From NCBI GenBank assembly GCA_905116865.2, contig CAJHNH020002522.1, forward strand, positions 40,796-104,795: 64,000 nt of DNA, read 5' to 3'. A program made the position numbers and the translations under genes. How positions within the stretch are numbered: position 1 is the stretch's first letter; each line of letters begins with the position of its first letter. This DNA comes from Candidula unifasciata (Eukaryota; Mollusca; Gastropoda; Stylommatophora; Geomitridae). Positions 1 through 11,959 of the stretch are shown in pieces. The notes beneath the pieces were generated by a model. That model saw only the letters and a program-made list of their open reading frames with translations. It was not told the origin of the DNA and searched no databases.

Positions 1-1790
1 TTGTAGCGATATTAGTGGTGGTGGTAGTCGTTGTTCTAGCGGTAGTAGTGGTGGTGGTAGTAGTCGTTGTTCTAGCTGTAGTTGTGGTGGTGGTCGTCGT
101 TGTTCTAGCGGTAGTAGTGGTGGTGGTGGTCGTCGTTGTTCTAGCTGTAGTTGTGGTGGTGGTCGTCGTTGTTCTAGCTGTAGTTGTGGTGGTGGTCGTT
201 GTTCTAACTGTAGTTGTGGTGGTGGTCGTTGTTCTAGCTGTAGTTGTAGTGGTGGTCGTTGTTCTAGCTGTAGTTGTGGTGGTGGTCGTTGTTCTAGCGG
301 TAGTTGTAATGGTGGTCGTTGTTCTAGCTGTAGTTGTGGTGGTCGTCGTCGTTGTTCTAGCAGTAGTTGTGGTGGTCGTCGTCGTTGTTCTTGCGGTAGT
401 TGTAATGGTGGTCGTTGTTCTAGCGGTAGTTGTAATGGTGGTCGTTGTTCTAGCGGTAGTTGTAGTGGTGGTCGTTGTTCTAGCGGTAGTTGTAATGGTG
501 GTTGTTGTTCTAGCAGTAGTTGTGGTGGTCGTCGTCATTGTTCTAGTAGAAGTTATGGTAGTGGTCGTCGTTGTTCTAGCGGAAGTTGTGGTAGTGGTTG
601 TCATTGTTCTAGTAGAAGTTATGGTAGTGGTCGTCGTTGTTCTAGCGGAAGTTGTGGTAGTGGTCGTCGTTTTTCTAACAGTAGTGATGGTAGTGGTTGT
701 CGTTGTTCTAACAGTAGATCTGGTGGTTGTCGATGTTCTAGCAGAAGTTGTGGTAGTGGTTGTCGATGTTCTAGCGGTAGTTGTGGTGGTGGTCGTTGTT
801 CTAGCTGTAGTTGTGGTGGTGGTCGTTGTTCTAGCTGTAGTTGTGGTGGTGAACGTTGTTCTACCTGTAGTTGTGGCGGTGGTCGTTGTTCTAGCTGTAG
901 TTGTGGTGGTGGTCGTTGTTTTAGCTGTAGTTGTGGTGGTGGTCGTTGTTCTAGCTGTAGTTGTGGTGGTGAACGTTGTTCTAGCACTAGTTGTGATGAT
1001 GGTCGTTGTTCTAGCTGTAGTTGTGATGATGGTCGTTGTTCTAGCTGTAGTTGCGGTGGTGGTCGTTGTTCTAGCTGTAGTTGTGGTGGTGGTCGTTGTT
1101 CTAGCTGTAGTTGTGGTCGTGGTCGTTGTTCTAGCTGTAGTTGTGGTGGTGGTCGTTGTTCTAGCTGTAGTTGTGGTGGTGGTCGTTGTTCTAGCTGTAG
1201 TTGTGGTGGTGGTCGTTGTTCTAGCTGTAGTTGTGGTGGTGGTCGTTGTTCTAGCTGTAGTTGTGGTGGTGAACGTTGTTCTAGCACTAGTTGTGATGAT
1301 GGTCGTTGTTCTAGCTGTAGTTGTAGTGGTCGTCGTTGTTCTAGCAGAAGTTATGGTAGTGGTCGTCGTTGTTCTAACAGTAGTTATGGTAGTGGTTGTC
1401 GTTGTTCTAACAGTGGATCTGGTGTTGGTGGTGGTCGTTGTTCTAACATTATTTGTGGAGTGGTGGTCGATGTTCTAACAGTAGTTGTGGTGGTGGTCGA
1501 CGGTGTTCTAACTGTGGATCTGGTGGTGGTGGTGGTCGTTGTTCTGACAGTATTTGTGGTGGTGGTGGTCGATGTTCTAACAGTAGTTGTGGTGGTGGTG
1601 GTCGTTGTTCTAACAGTAGTTGTGGTGGTGGTCGACGGTGTTCTAACTGTAGATCTGGTGGTGGTGGCCAATCTTCTCGCAGTGGCTGTGGTGGTCTTAG
1701 TTGTTATAGCAGTAGTTGTGCTGGTGCTAGTCGTTGTTCTAACAGTAGATTAAGTGGTAGTTTGTCTATGATCCAGCAGTAGTTATTGTT
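1..1790. repeat. 30-bp TG-rich minisatellite array
   Basis: Tandem units built from GTTGTTCTAGCTGTAG followed by a (TGG)n/(TGGTGG)n tract. Between 780 and 1320 the period is exactly 30 bp, about 18 copies; outside that core the units vary between 27 and 33 bp because the TGG tract changes length. Because all periods are multiples of three, one plus-strand frame stays open for 487 codons and reads as Val-rich runs with Leu-Ala spacers, and a minus frame reads as Gln/Pro/Leu repeats. Neither resembles a protein family and no splice or start context supports coding. The array runs off the left edge of the window. Confidence 0.95.
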
Positions 1791-1989
1791 GTTCAATCAG
1801 CAGCTGTGGTACTGCTGTCTGCGTTGTTCAAGCAGTAGTTGTGGATGATAACAACTGTGAGTGCAGCAAAACTCTGATCTGAAGTCAATGCATCAGCATT
1901 AGGTCACCGCTGCAGCAAAGATTTGTGTGGAACATAAACACTCGCATGCGCTGGGATGCCGGGCACGTGTGCTCCTAGAATCTGCGTGA

Positions 1990-2575
1990 CCCCCTGCGAC
2001 GTAGACAACGTGTCTGTGTATCTCAACCCTTGAACCGCCTGTGACGTAGACAACGTGTCTGTGTGTCTCAACCCTTGACCCACCAACGATTTAGACAGCG
2101 TGTCTGTGTCTCAACACTTGACCCGCCTGTGAAGTTGACAACGTGTCTGTGTGTCTCAACCCTTGACCCGCCTGTGACGTAGACAACGTGTCTGCGTGTC
2201 TCAACCCTCGACCCGCCTGTGGCGTAGACAACGTGCCTGTGTGTCTCAACCCTTGACCCGCCTGTGACGTAGACAACGTGTCTGTTTATCTCAACCCTTG
2301 ACCCGCCTGTGACGTAGACAACGTGTCTGTGTTTCTCAACCCTTGACTCACCAACGACGTAGACAACGTGTCTGTGTGTCTCAACCCTTGACCCACCAAC
2401 GACGTAGACAACGTGTCTGTGTGTCTCAACTCTTTACCCGCCAACGACGTAGACAACGTGTCTGTGTGTCTCAACCCTTGACCCACCAACGACGTAGACA
2501 ACGTGTCTATGTGTCTCAACCCTTTACCCGCCAACGACGTAGACAACGTGTCTGTGTGTCTGAACCCTTGTTACA
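1990..2575. repeat. 45-bp minisatellite array
   Basis: About 13 tandem units of 45 bp sharing the core GACGTAGACAACGTGTCTGT followed by a CTCAACCCTTGACC segment. Two unit variants occur: one ending in CGCCTGT (left half) and one ending in CACCAAC/CGCCAAC (right half). Divergence is low, so the array is fairly young. The 15-codon period leaves short open frames on both strands that are not genes. Confidence 0.93.
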
Positions 2576-2619
2576 GCGTTCTTTTATTTGAATATTCAGA
2601 TATAATCGTTTGATTGGAT

Positions 2620-3465
2620 GACAAGTCCTAATTATAACCTTTCTGGGTTCTTTAACTTTTTACGACCACAGCAGGTCAGATACGAGAATTAGTAGGTAAT
2701 ACCAAGGGGTTTCAATCGACAGTACCATATTATAGTGGGTTAGGGTTAGGGCTAATTTCAAATGGATAGCGACTACTACTCAGCCTAACCCTACTCCCCC
2801 CCCCCCCTCTCCCTCCTTTCAAATCTCTAAGCCAACGTGACGAGGTCGTAACAATGAAAGAACCCCTTTATGTAACTGAAGTAACATAATTTAAAACTTC
2901 TTATTTTTTGAAGAAACAAACCTAATTAAAAGCTTCTTATTCGCTGAAATGTCCGAAATGTCTCTTTTTAATTGGTTGAAATACTCTAACTATAACCTCC
3001 GAATTGGTTGAATTACCCTAACTATACCCTCCGAATTGGTTGAATTACCCTAACTATAACCTCCGAATTGGTTAAAATAACCTAAATATACCCTTCTGAG
3101 CAATAGCAGACTACTGGACGTAAATTAGCCTAGAAAAACCACAACAGCCAATGCTGGTGTTGGTTCTGCAACGTCCTGTAAAGGACACGCAACTAACCAT
3201 ACCCTTCTTATTTGATTATATAACATAATTAAAACTATCGGTCTCATCGAAATACCCGTGCTGTATGGTTCAGGTTCAAGTTCGTTCGTTTAAAAAAAAG
3301 TGCTAGTCATTCTAACCAGCTCCTATAAGTGAGCGGCGGTTATGTTAAACCCTTGCAGCAACGTTTCCATTGGTTGAAATACCTTAATTATAACTTTTCC
3401 ATTGGTCGAAATAATACAATTATAATCTTCCGACTGGTTGAAATATCCTAATCATAAATGTTATT
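2620..3465. repeat. degenerate 30-32-bp interspersed tandem repeats
   Basis: Units of the form TTGGTTGAAATACCCTAAC followed by TATAACCTTC occur tandemly at about 2970-3080 and again at 3365-3450, with scattered partial copies from 2620. Between them is AT-rich sequence with a short GGGTTAGGGTTAGGG stretch (about 2738) and a C-rich tract (about 2796). No gene was recognised. Confidence 0.75.
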
Positions 3466-4740
3466 TAGGTCCAGTTGTTAACAAACTTGATAGGATTCAG
3501 TGTCAAGCTCTGACTTTCAGCATGGGCGTTGGCAAAGGGACATCGAGAGAGGCCATTGAGGTAGCACTAGGCATCATACCGCTTAACCTCGGAAACAACT
3601 AACTTATAGCTATTGGATGAAAGCGGCCAACGATGCCAGACACCCAGCTTCAGAGGCTTTTCATCATAACATTACCCACCTAGGTGACAGACCGATCAGA
3701 GATATACAGAGACCAGCACCCTGGGACGCTGCACTAGAAATTAACGATAAGGAGGACTTAGCTATGGCTCTAAGGTTTATCCTTCAAATCCCTCCATGGA
3801 GACTAGAACTGCCTAGGACAGACATGAGTCTAAGGAAAAATATAAATAAGAACACTGAAACATTTGAGGCCAAAACAATAACAGAATGATACATAGAAAC
3901 GATCCGATCCGACAACTTGATTGCATACACTGATGGGTCTAAGAATGAAGCAGGAGAAGTAGGAGCAGGAGTAATTATCCCTCAGTGGAATATGCAAAAA
4001 GAATATAAAATAACAGATCACGTGGCAGTATGCACAGCAGAACTAGTCGGAATAATGAAAGCACTAGAGATGGTAATAAATAAACCTCCAACTAAATTTA
4101 CCATACTGACAGATTCGTTGTCCGCAGTGCAGACGTTAAAAACACATAAAACTAGCAGTAGACTAGATATAAAGAAACGATCTTAAACCTAACAACCCAA
4201 CTCAAGAATAAAGGATGCCAAGTCACAATTGCATGGGTACCAGCACATAGAGGTGTAATAGGCAATGAAAAAGCTGACCAAGCAGCCAAAAAAGGATCTA
4301 AATGTGATGCTTTAGTTGAAGTAGAACTCGGAAAAACTGAAAGGAATAGCATAATTAAAAGACATATCATTAAAATGTGAGCACTAATGGCAGAGATGCC
4401 TACAACAACCTTAAAGAACCCAGCCTCAACACACAGGTACAAGACAAATTGAAAATCCCATCAAACTATTATGGAGAGCTAGGTTAGGGTGGTATCCAGA
4501 TAAATTTACATCTCCTCTATGTCTGGACTGCTTTCAGGATAATACATTAGAACATTATATGATCAAATGAACAAAATACAAATTGGGGAGGAAACCCATT
4601 GAGGAGTATTTTCTAAAACGCAAACAACAGATAACTGCAAACAAATGTCTAAAGGTGGATAGCAATAAAGACATCCAAAAACGTGTTAAACAGTACCTAA
4701 TTAAAACAAACCAAAACTAAAAAGACCAGGATAAAGATCA
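3466..4740 (+). pseudogene. LINE 3' end with RNase H domain (decayed)
   Basis: The conceptual product starts with the post-RT connector typical of LINE ORF2 (LDRIQCQAL... then ALGIIPL), then an RNase H domain. The RNase H signature is clear: YTDGSKNEAGEVGAG (first Asp), AELVGIMKALE (Glu), LTDSLSAVQTL (second Asp) and WVPAHRGVIGNEKADQAA (His and last Asp), so all catalytic positions are still visible. The copy is dead: it has a frame change near 3607, a TGA near 3887, a frame change near 4170 and several later stops. The RNase H tail is a feature of the I/Jockey/R1 group of LINEs; the exact clade is not resolved. This copy is a different family from the one at 8.1, 32.2 and 46.9 kb. The 5' end is missing, as expected for a truncated insertion. 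Confidence 0.85.
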
Positions 4741-4909
4741 ACTTAGGACAGCAGAAAGAACAGATCATATGGTGACTCCGGACACCCTGGCGTAAGGAAG
4801 TATGATGGGTTCATAGATATGAACATGTTTGGATACAAAAAGACGATATATATATATGGGAGCGTGTATATTTATATAGTTGTGTGTGTGTGTGAATGAC
4901 AGTGCACTC

Positions 4910-5205
4910 CAAAACCCTATAAATTAGGTTGTATAGCTGTTAACCGAAGACAACTTATCACTGACATCAGAAGGAGACAGTCAACATTTTTCGGCCATGT
5001 TATGAGAAGAGGGAAAATAGAACATGTTGTGACCACTGGAAAGATCTGTGGAAGGAGGGATAGAGGAAGACAACGAGAGAAGATGCTTGACAGTCTTGTT
5101 GCATGGCATGGAGATGTGTCGGCACACGAACTGATACATGCTGCAGGAGATCGCGGATTATGGAGAGGCATGATCGCCCACGCCAGTCGGCAAGGCACCT
5201 GATGA
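4910..5205 (+). pseudogene. LINE ORF2 C-terminal tail fragment
   Basis: The frame from about 4917 to 5201 reads a familiar LINE reverse-transcriptase C-terminus: FFGHVMRRGKIEHVVTTGKI, then a GRRDRGRQREKMLDSL stretch and the ending RGLWRGMIAHASRQGT before tandem stop codons. This resembles the last 90 or so residues of invertebrate endonuclease-reverse transcriptase ORFs. It follows the RNase H LINE by about 170 bp of TA- and TG-rich sequence and is probably a separate insertion. The frame is intact over 66-90 codons but lacks everything upstream, so it is a 5'-truncated dead copy. Confidence 0.75.
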
Positions 5206-6465
5206 TGAGCTGTTAATTATTGAGAATAAATGGAATGAAGTGTGTACACCAGCAAGAACCTCACCAACACACACCATCCACCAGAAAATGATAAGAACGT
5301 AACAGACAGATCACCTATCAGGGACTTGAAAAGTGACACGACCAAACGATAGTACAGACATAGCGACACACAATAACATGCAAGACATAGAAGTATGAGT
5401 GTCCTTACGTGTGGAAGTACACGTTTCTCAAGAATGAAAGCACATTTATGTAGGCATTGGTTGACACATATGAAAGAGTATGCATGTGTACGAAATGTCA
5501 AATAGGTGTGCATACACGGATAAGTATGCAAGGAAGTGCACACATGTAATGTCTGCGTGTATGAATGCTAGAGTGCATGTACGCGTACACTTAGCTGTGT
5601 GCGTCCATGTACTCCGGGGGTTCATACCCAAAACCATCCCATTCTACATCATGCATACAACATAAACATGACCGCTGGAGCTCACGACAAGATATGACTG
5701 ACAACAAATAGGGAAAACAAGTGAATCGATACTGACAGGACTAGAATACATAACCACCAATACCAACCGATCATTGGGATGACAGCAAAGGTTGGTAAAG
5801 CGATACACATAATCCCGGCTAAAGGCCACGCTAGAATCTAGAAAGACGTCAACGATGAGAAATGACTGAATGGCCTCTCGCCCCCTTTCCCCTCACCCCT
5901 CCTTACCTCTTTTGGATGCACTATGAGTTCAAACTGCCACCCCCCCCCCCCCCACCGGCATTCCCACAGAGAGCACTTGAGTTCGTTGCCCAACATGCCA
6001 CAGTAATTCTCATTGCCGAACATTTGGGTCTCAAAGCGTGAGCCAAATGCTCCGGTTATATGGTATTTACGCACACCGGAGCCTAGCTGCCAACCCAAAC
6101 AGACACAACCGGATCATACACTAACAAATGACGATTAGATCCGCTTTAAGCCTCCACACAACATTTTACACACATATTCACCTGACATGACTAACCCGTT
6201 TTATTTCAGGAAGAACACTATGTTCACACGCAAAATATTTTCACATCTCGGAACTATCCAACATCAAAAACTGTTTTCAGTACTTTTCGGCAAAATAAAA
6301 TACTCAAAATGTTGACTTGGACTTGGACCAGTTGATAAGGTTCCACTACCCCATTTATGACCTTCGTGCGGGTAAAACAATCCTAGTTATAACATTTATT
6401 TGGTTTGAACAAAGTACTATTTTATTCGGGAGCCGTCATTTCGTAGCCAATAGACGCTCACCTGT
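5206..6465. other. no gene recognised
   Basis: Mixed unique sequence with a C-rich homopolymer at about 5939-5954 and CT-rich stretches near 5880. Short frames on both strands (under 110 codons) have no recognisable motif, no consistent codon signature and no splice context. Confidence 0.6.
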
Positions 6466-6469
6466 AGAT

Positions 6470-6880
6470 CAGAAAGTCGTGGGTTTAAACTCTGACATTC
6501 GTGGGTTTAAACTCTGACAGTGGTGGGTTTAAACTCTGACAGTCGTGGGTTTAAACTCTGACAGTGGTGGGTTTAAATTCTGACAGTCGTGGGTTTAAAC
6601 TCTGACATTCGTGGGTTTAAACTCTGACAGTGGTGGGTTTAAACTCTGACAGTCGTGGGTTTAAACTCTGACAGTCGTGGGTTTAAACTCTGACAGTCGT
6701 GGGTTTAAACTCTGACAGTCGTGGGTTTAAACTCTGACAGTGGTGGGTTTAAATTCTGACAGTCGTGGGTTTAAACTCTGACATTCGTGGGTTTAAACTC
6801 TGACAGTGGTGGGTTTAAACTCTGACAGTGGTGGGTTTAAACTCTGACAGTGGTGGGTTTAAACTCTGACAGTGGCGGAT
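6470..6880. repeat. 22-bp minisatellite array
   Basis: About 19 tandem units of CGTGGGTTTAAACTCTGACA plus two variable bases (GT or TT). The order of variants includes a repeated block (AATTCTG variant, then ACATTCG, then ACAGTGG) seen twice, about 180 bp apart, suggesting block duplication. Substitution between units is minimal. Confidence 0.95.
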
Positions 6881-7762
6881 GTTTTTGTAAATGACTCTGG
6901 CTCTCAAATAGAAGTGGCCTGAAAAGGTTGCCATGTAAAGTCAGGGGGAAGTGACCACATCATCCACAGAGTGCCTATCAGTCTATTCAATACAGATCTA
7001 GCCCTACACGCCCAAGACACATGAGAGCGTCAAAAATGATTATTTCTTTTACTTTACGTCGAAAGCTCATGTTTTCCATGTTTTACCTTGTATAATGATC
7101 ACCATTTTCTACCTCATGTTTTCCATGTTTGACCTTGTTTAATGATCACCATTTTCTACCTCATGTTTTCCATGTTTGACCTTGTTTAATGATCACCACT
7201 TTCTACATGGCACAGGCTGCACTTTTCCCTGGGTGTGTCTTCCGTTTCAGGTAACGCTCACAGAGATCACACTGACCGCTGTGTTACGGTGATTCTGTTC
7301 ACTTTGATGAGATGCCCGAAGACAGCTTGTCATGCGTGCCTTTCCAGATCGACTGAGAAAGGTCTCTATTAGCCAGCCGTGGGAACGACACAGTATGTCA
7401 AATACAAGAACACACAGATGATCGTCTGACAACAGGACAATACCCACTGGCTGCAACAACAGTGCATGTGAAGAGATTGGACACAACAGAGATGATTTAT
7501 TTTATTTCAGAAGAATAATATTTCAGACTTTTCCCTCGTTAATCCTCAATTTAGGTCCAACTCCGGGCTTCTACTGCAGGTTGACGATCCCGAGATTAGA
7601 GGTCTCACGCTGAAGCAAAAACCGGTACTCTGATTTTTATTCACCCCAAACAAAAGAAATCCAGGAGTTCACAGAAAGTCCAGATCTTCACGTGTCATCA
7701 GTATGTTTTCTTTTGCAGTTTATTTCTGTTTTCTTGATAAAATTGTGTTTTGTTAACAACAA
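6881..7762. other. unique sequence with three 47-bp direct repeats
   Basis: Around 7067-7208 there are three copies of a 47-bp unit beginning CATGTTTTCCATGTTTGACC and ending TTTCTACCT. The rest is unique AT-rich DNA without a recognisable gene. Confidence 0.7.
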
Positions 7763-7803
7763 CCCTAAACCCTAACTCTAACCCTAACCCTAACCCTAAT
7801 CCT
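7760..7803. repeat. short interstitial telomere-like CCCTAA tract
   Basis: About seven tandem CCCTAA or near-CCCTAA units (for example CTAACCCTAACCCTAACCCT), the animal telomere repeat. It is short and internal, so it marks an interstitial telomeric sequence and not a chromosome end. Confidence 0.8.
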
Positions 7804-8084
7804 AAATGCTAACATTTACCCTATCCAGTGCAGTGCACAATATAGTTGCCCCACACAAGGCTATCAGGTTTGGCTGTTGTGAATTAAAAATGAGGTACCG
7901 AAAAACCAACATAGCAAAATTAGCCTCACGGCCCATTAATCTCTGTATACAGCTGCTGTCATCAGGACGTCGTGTCATATCCAGCTGTATACCCCAGACT
8001 TACTATATCTTTATTTCATATCAGCATCTCTGGCATTGCTAAATCTTGTTATTGCTGTACCCTTCTGTATAAACAGTACCCTGT

Positions 8085-9095
8085 GAATGAGTGAGCATTT
8101 GTGGTAGGGGCATCGAGAGAAGGGACACTATAGAATACATTAGTATGACCTTCGACAGATGCTTGTCATACAAGCAGCTTGCAGATAATGTCATACTTAG
8201 AGCCAGGAAATGTTTGACAGAACTGAAGGTGAAGCCAGCAGACAAGATTGAGGACAGCCTACTTTTCCTTCTCTGTCAGGGACTTGTATTACACGTCATA
8301 GCCTGTTGTCTGGGCCTACTAACTGTCAGAAAAAGGACTGGACTCATACTAAGCTCCACAAGAGACACCGCCATGCGATATGTCTTTGGATTACTGACGA
8401 TGGCTACCAGGGACAAAGTTACACCGCTTAAGGCGTTCATGGGGGTATACATATTGTTCGGTGGTAAGAGAAAAGAGAAGAGCTTGGGGGTTCGTAGTAA
8501 AAGCCAATGGGAAATCTTTAGTGCAAGACAGCCTAGCATATGACACCACAACATCTAGCATGAGAATGGGGGTGGAGGCGGTAACTACAGCTCTCCGGTG
8601 GCGAGAGAACAATATGCATACACATGTCGTTATTGTAACATACTCTGAAAGCATGTTGTAAAAGGTTAATACAGGGATGCTTCGAGCAGAGTAGCAAGCT
8701 TCACTGAAAAGGTCACGGGGAGGGAGCATACTTTGGATCTTTTCTCCAAACAATGCCGGCGTGGTAGGTAATGAACAATCAGACAGATTGGCTGGATCTG
8801 CATCACTGGGTGGTGAACTGACACAAGACAAGGCAGATGTGGTCAAGGCCTTTTTGGAACAAGCAACGAAATCAGTACAGAAAGAACATTATTATGGCCT
8901 GGTGAGAATTAGGCACCTGGGTGTAACCAGAGGGTCCTGCCGGCAGACTACACTCAGAGAAAAGGCAAGACGGACATTTAACTAGATTTTGACCCGTACC
9001 ATCAGTATTAGAATTCAGCGCTGGCTGCTGAAGATGAAGGCGGAGCATGCATGGAAAAAATACCCCGAGTGCTGTGATATCAATACTTGATTCAA
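8085..9095 (+). pseudogene. 5'-truncated RNase H-type LINE copy A
   Basis: The first part matches the RT thumb region seen at 34.4 kb: ICGRGIERRDTIEY, then MTFDRCLSYKQLADNVILRA and GLLTVRKRTGL. From about 8455 the RNase H domain follows, with MRMGVEAVTTAL (Glu region), IVTYSESML (Asp region altered to Tyr-Ser) and FSPNNAGVVGNEQSDRLAG near the end, then LREKARRTFN and the tail containing WLLKMKAEHAW and PECC. Several frame changes and stops make it non-functional. It belongs to the same family as copies at 32.2, 37.9 (minus), 46.9, 48.0 and 61.85 kb. The 3' end is followed by a short TCAA-rich tail. Confidence 0.85.
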
Positions 9096-9096
9096 C

Positions 9097-9530
9097 TCAA
9101 CACATTTCCGTTTCTAACTCACTGTCTATTCTACCATTGTGTATAAAGATGCTTCCCCAGTATTTAAATTCTTGCACTTGTTTCAGATTTTGATCTTTAT
9201 GTCGATGGTTTGTTGTTCTCTTTTTATTCTCATGACTTCTGTCGTGTAGTTGGTTAATTTGGTCCTGCAGCTCTTTACTTTCACTGTGAAATATGCCCTG
9301 ATTGTCGGCAAAGAGCAAAACATTCAAGTCCTCATGTTTATTGACATCTGATGGTGGCAAGTCTTTTTCATTAATATTGACCATGAATATTTTAAAAAGT
9401 AAAGAAGAAAGAACACAGCCTTGCCTTACTCCTGATGTTACTAGGAACCAGTCTGTGAAGCCAGCTCTTGTTCTGACGGCTCTTTCACTTTCTCTACCAG
9501 CTCTTACACAGCCTAGCTAATCGAGTAATG
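9097..9530 (-). pseudogene. inverted 5' half of a LINE RT insertion
   Basis: On the minus strand the sequence reads an RT palm: RQGCVLSSLLFKIFMV (about 9430-9380), then VLLFADNQGIFHSESKELQ, where the usual FADD-type catalytic pair is changed to Asp-Asn, and finally QVQEFKYWGSIFIHNGRIDSEL ending at 9097. It breaks off exactly where the plus-strand fragment beginning near 9565 continues the same protein. It is therefore the inverted 5' portion of one insertion. Confidence 0.8.
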
Positions 9531-9564
9531 GGGCAACTATCTCCCCTGTTGACACACAAGCACA

Positions 9565-10055
9565 TACCTCGGAGTACTAAAGTGAATCTTATAAGAACTA
9601 ATTTGTGGCCAACACTAGGCTGTCAATGCCAAACGTGGACACTTACATCCTCCAATGAACGTTAAATTGTGACAGCTAAGATTAAATGCCTTAGAAGAGC
9701 TGCAGGAGTTTCAAGGAAAGACAGAATACGAAATCATGAAGTCAGACGAATGCTAGGAATAAAGCCAGTCTTACAGGTCATCGAAGAACAACAAATGAAG
9801 TGGTTTGGACACCTAACAAGAATGCCCTGGTACTATCTGCCACAGCGAGCCACATTAAACGGTACAATGGGTATAGAGCGAGTGGAAGACCTCGGAAAAT
9901 ATGGAGTAATAGCATGAAGAACAACCTTACAGAAATGAAGATCAGTCTTAATAGTGCTCTAGAAAGAGCTCATCAACGAACATTACATCTCCCCCCGACA
10001 CTTCGATGAGGTACGAGGTGAAAGAGAAGAAGAAGAAGAAGAGGAAGAAAAATAA
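9565..10055 (+). pseudogene. direct 3' half of the same LINE insertion, with AAG-rich tail
   Basis: The plus strand reads the RT C-terminus: KVNLIRTNLWPTL, then KIKCLRRAAGVSRKDRIRNH, MLGIKPVLQVIEEQQMKWFG, HLTRMP and a downstream SGRPRKIWSNS-type stretch in a shifted frame. The frame changes near 9840 (frames +3 to +2), so it is dead. It ends in (AAG)n/GAAGAAAAA at about 10028-10052, a plausible 3' tail. With the inverted fragment at 9097-9530 it forms a head-inverted insertion. Confidence 0.82.
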
Positions 10056-10295
10056 CACAATCTAGCTTTGTTACATTTATAACAAAGTTTTAAAGGACAT
10101 CCCACAGTAAATCTCTGTTTACTTTGTCAATGACATATAAATAATACACTTCTCAAAAGAGGCTGCTCCTAAACGGCCAAGGTTCACAAATTCAAGCAGG
10201 TATATGACCTAGGCAAGATCAGTGACTACAAAGAATGCGTGGATATAACAGTAAAAATGTATGTCCACCCTGAGGCGGTAATCACACCGGGGAGG

Positions 10296-11575
10296 TACTG
10301 TAGGAATCAGATTCTTACAACCGTAGACATGGAGATAATGACACTTACAGATCAGATTCTTTCAGCTATAGACATGGAGATAATGAACCTCATAGATCAG
10401 ATTCTTTCAGCTATAGACATGGAGATAATGACACTTACAGATCAGATTCTTTCAGCCATAGACATGAAGATAATGACACTTACAGATCAGATTCTTACAG
10501 CCTTAAAAATGGAGATAAAAACACTTATAGATAAGATTCTTACAACCCTTGACTCGGAGATAATGACACTTATAGATCAGATCCTTACAGCCTTAGACAC
10601 GGAGATAATGACACTTACAGATCAGATTCTTACAACTGTAGACAAGGAGATAATGACACTTATAGATCAGATTCTTACAGCCGTAGACTCGGAGATAATG
10701 ACACTGATAGATCAGATTCTTACAGCTGTAGACAGGGAGATAATAACACTTATAGATCAGATTCGTACAGCCGTAGACAGGGAGATAATGACACTGATAG
10801 ATCAGATTCTTACAGCCGTAGACACGGAGATAATAAAACTCATCGATCAGATTCTTACAGCCCTTGACTCGGAGATAATGACACTTACAGATCAGATTCT
10901 TACAGCCGTAGATATTTAGATAATGACACTTATAGATCAGATTCTTACAGCCCTTGACTCGGGGATAATGACACTTACAGATCAGATTCTTACAGCCGTA
11001 GATAGGGAGATAATGACACTTATAGATCAGATTCTTACAGACGTAGACACGGAGATAATGACACTGATAGATCAGATTCTTACAGCTGTAAACACTGAGA
11101 TAATGACACTGATAGATCAGATTCTTACAGCCGTAGACACGGAGATAATGACACTTATAGATCAGATTCTTACAGCCCGTGACTCGGAGATAATGAAACT
11201 CATAGATCAGATTCTTTCAGCTATAGACATTGAGATAATGACACTTACAGATCAGATTCTTACAGCCGTAGACATGGAGATAATGACACTTATAGATCAG
11301 ATTGTTACAGCCGTAGACACGGAGATAATGACATAGATCAGATTCTTACAGCCGTAGACAGGGAGATAATGACACTGATAGATCAGATTCTTACAGCCGT
11401 AGACATGGAGATAATGACACTTATAGATCAGATTCTTACAGCCGTAGACACGGAGATAATGAAATTTATAGATTAGATTCTCACAGCCGTAGACAGGGAG
11501 ATAATGACACTTATCGATCAGATTCTTACAGCCGTAGACAGAGAGATAATGAAACTTATAGATTAGATTCAAAAC
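10296..11575. repeat. 45-bp minisatellite array
   Basis: About 28 tandem units of 45 bp built from CAGATTCTTACAGCCGTAGA, GGAGATAATGACACTTATAGA and a few variable bases. The 15-codon period keeps one plus frame open for 226 codons, one TAG at 10917, then 137 more codons (repeat motif QILTAVDTEIMTLID). Differences between units fall at first, second and third codon positions alike (for example Thr/Arg/Ser/Met/Lys at one site), which does not suggest protein-level selection. I treat it as a minisatellite, not a gene. Confidence 0.85.
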
Positions 11576-11959
11576 TAAGAAGACATCCCCGTCAACCCAG
11601 ATGGGTCCGCAACGAGCAGGTCAGAGTCAGCCTGGGCAGAAAAAGGTCAAAAAGCACAGGAGCTGACTACATACTAAAGTTTATGTGTTTGTCCCTACGT
11701 CTGACTACATTTTACCTTTCACCTCATAAAATCTAAACCCGACAACATTCTACTCTTTATCTGTTAGTCTCTAAGCCTGACTTCATTCTACTGTTTACCT
11801 CGTAACTCCTGAATCTGACAATATTTTACTATTCACCTCACAATTCCTGAATCTGACTACATTCTACCGTTTACCTCGTAACTCCTAAATATTCCAAAAC
11901 TAGTCAAAGATCACATTCCAGACTCAGTGGTTTTAAGAATAACACCTTACACACACACA

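Noticed and set aside
15..1478. 487-codon Val-rich open frame
   Set aside because: It comes from the 30-bp TGG-rich repeat whose period is a multiple of three; no start context, domain or splice signal.
3617..4186. Host RNase H gene
   Set aside because: The domain is preceded by LINE RT connector sequence and has LINE-type order, with frame changes; it is part of a retrotransposon.
6470..6880. CRISPR-like array of regular direct repeats
   Set aside because: Units are contiguous with no unique spacers; the genome is eukaryotic. The same holds for the other short arrays.
7760..7803. Chromosome end
   Set aside because: The CCCTAA tract is about 40 bp and flanked by unique DNA on both sides.
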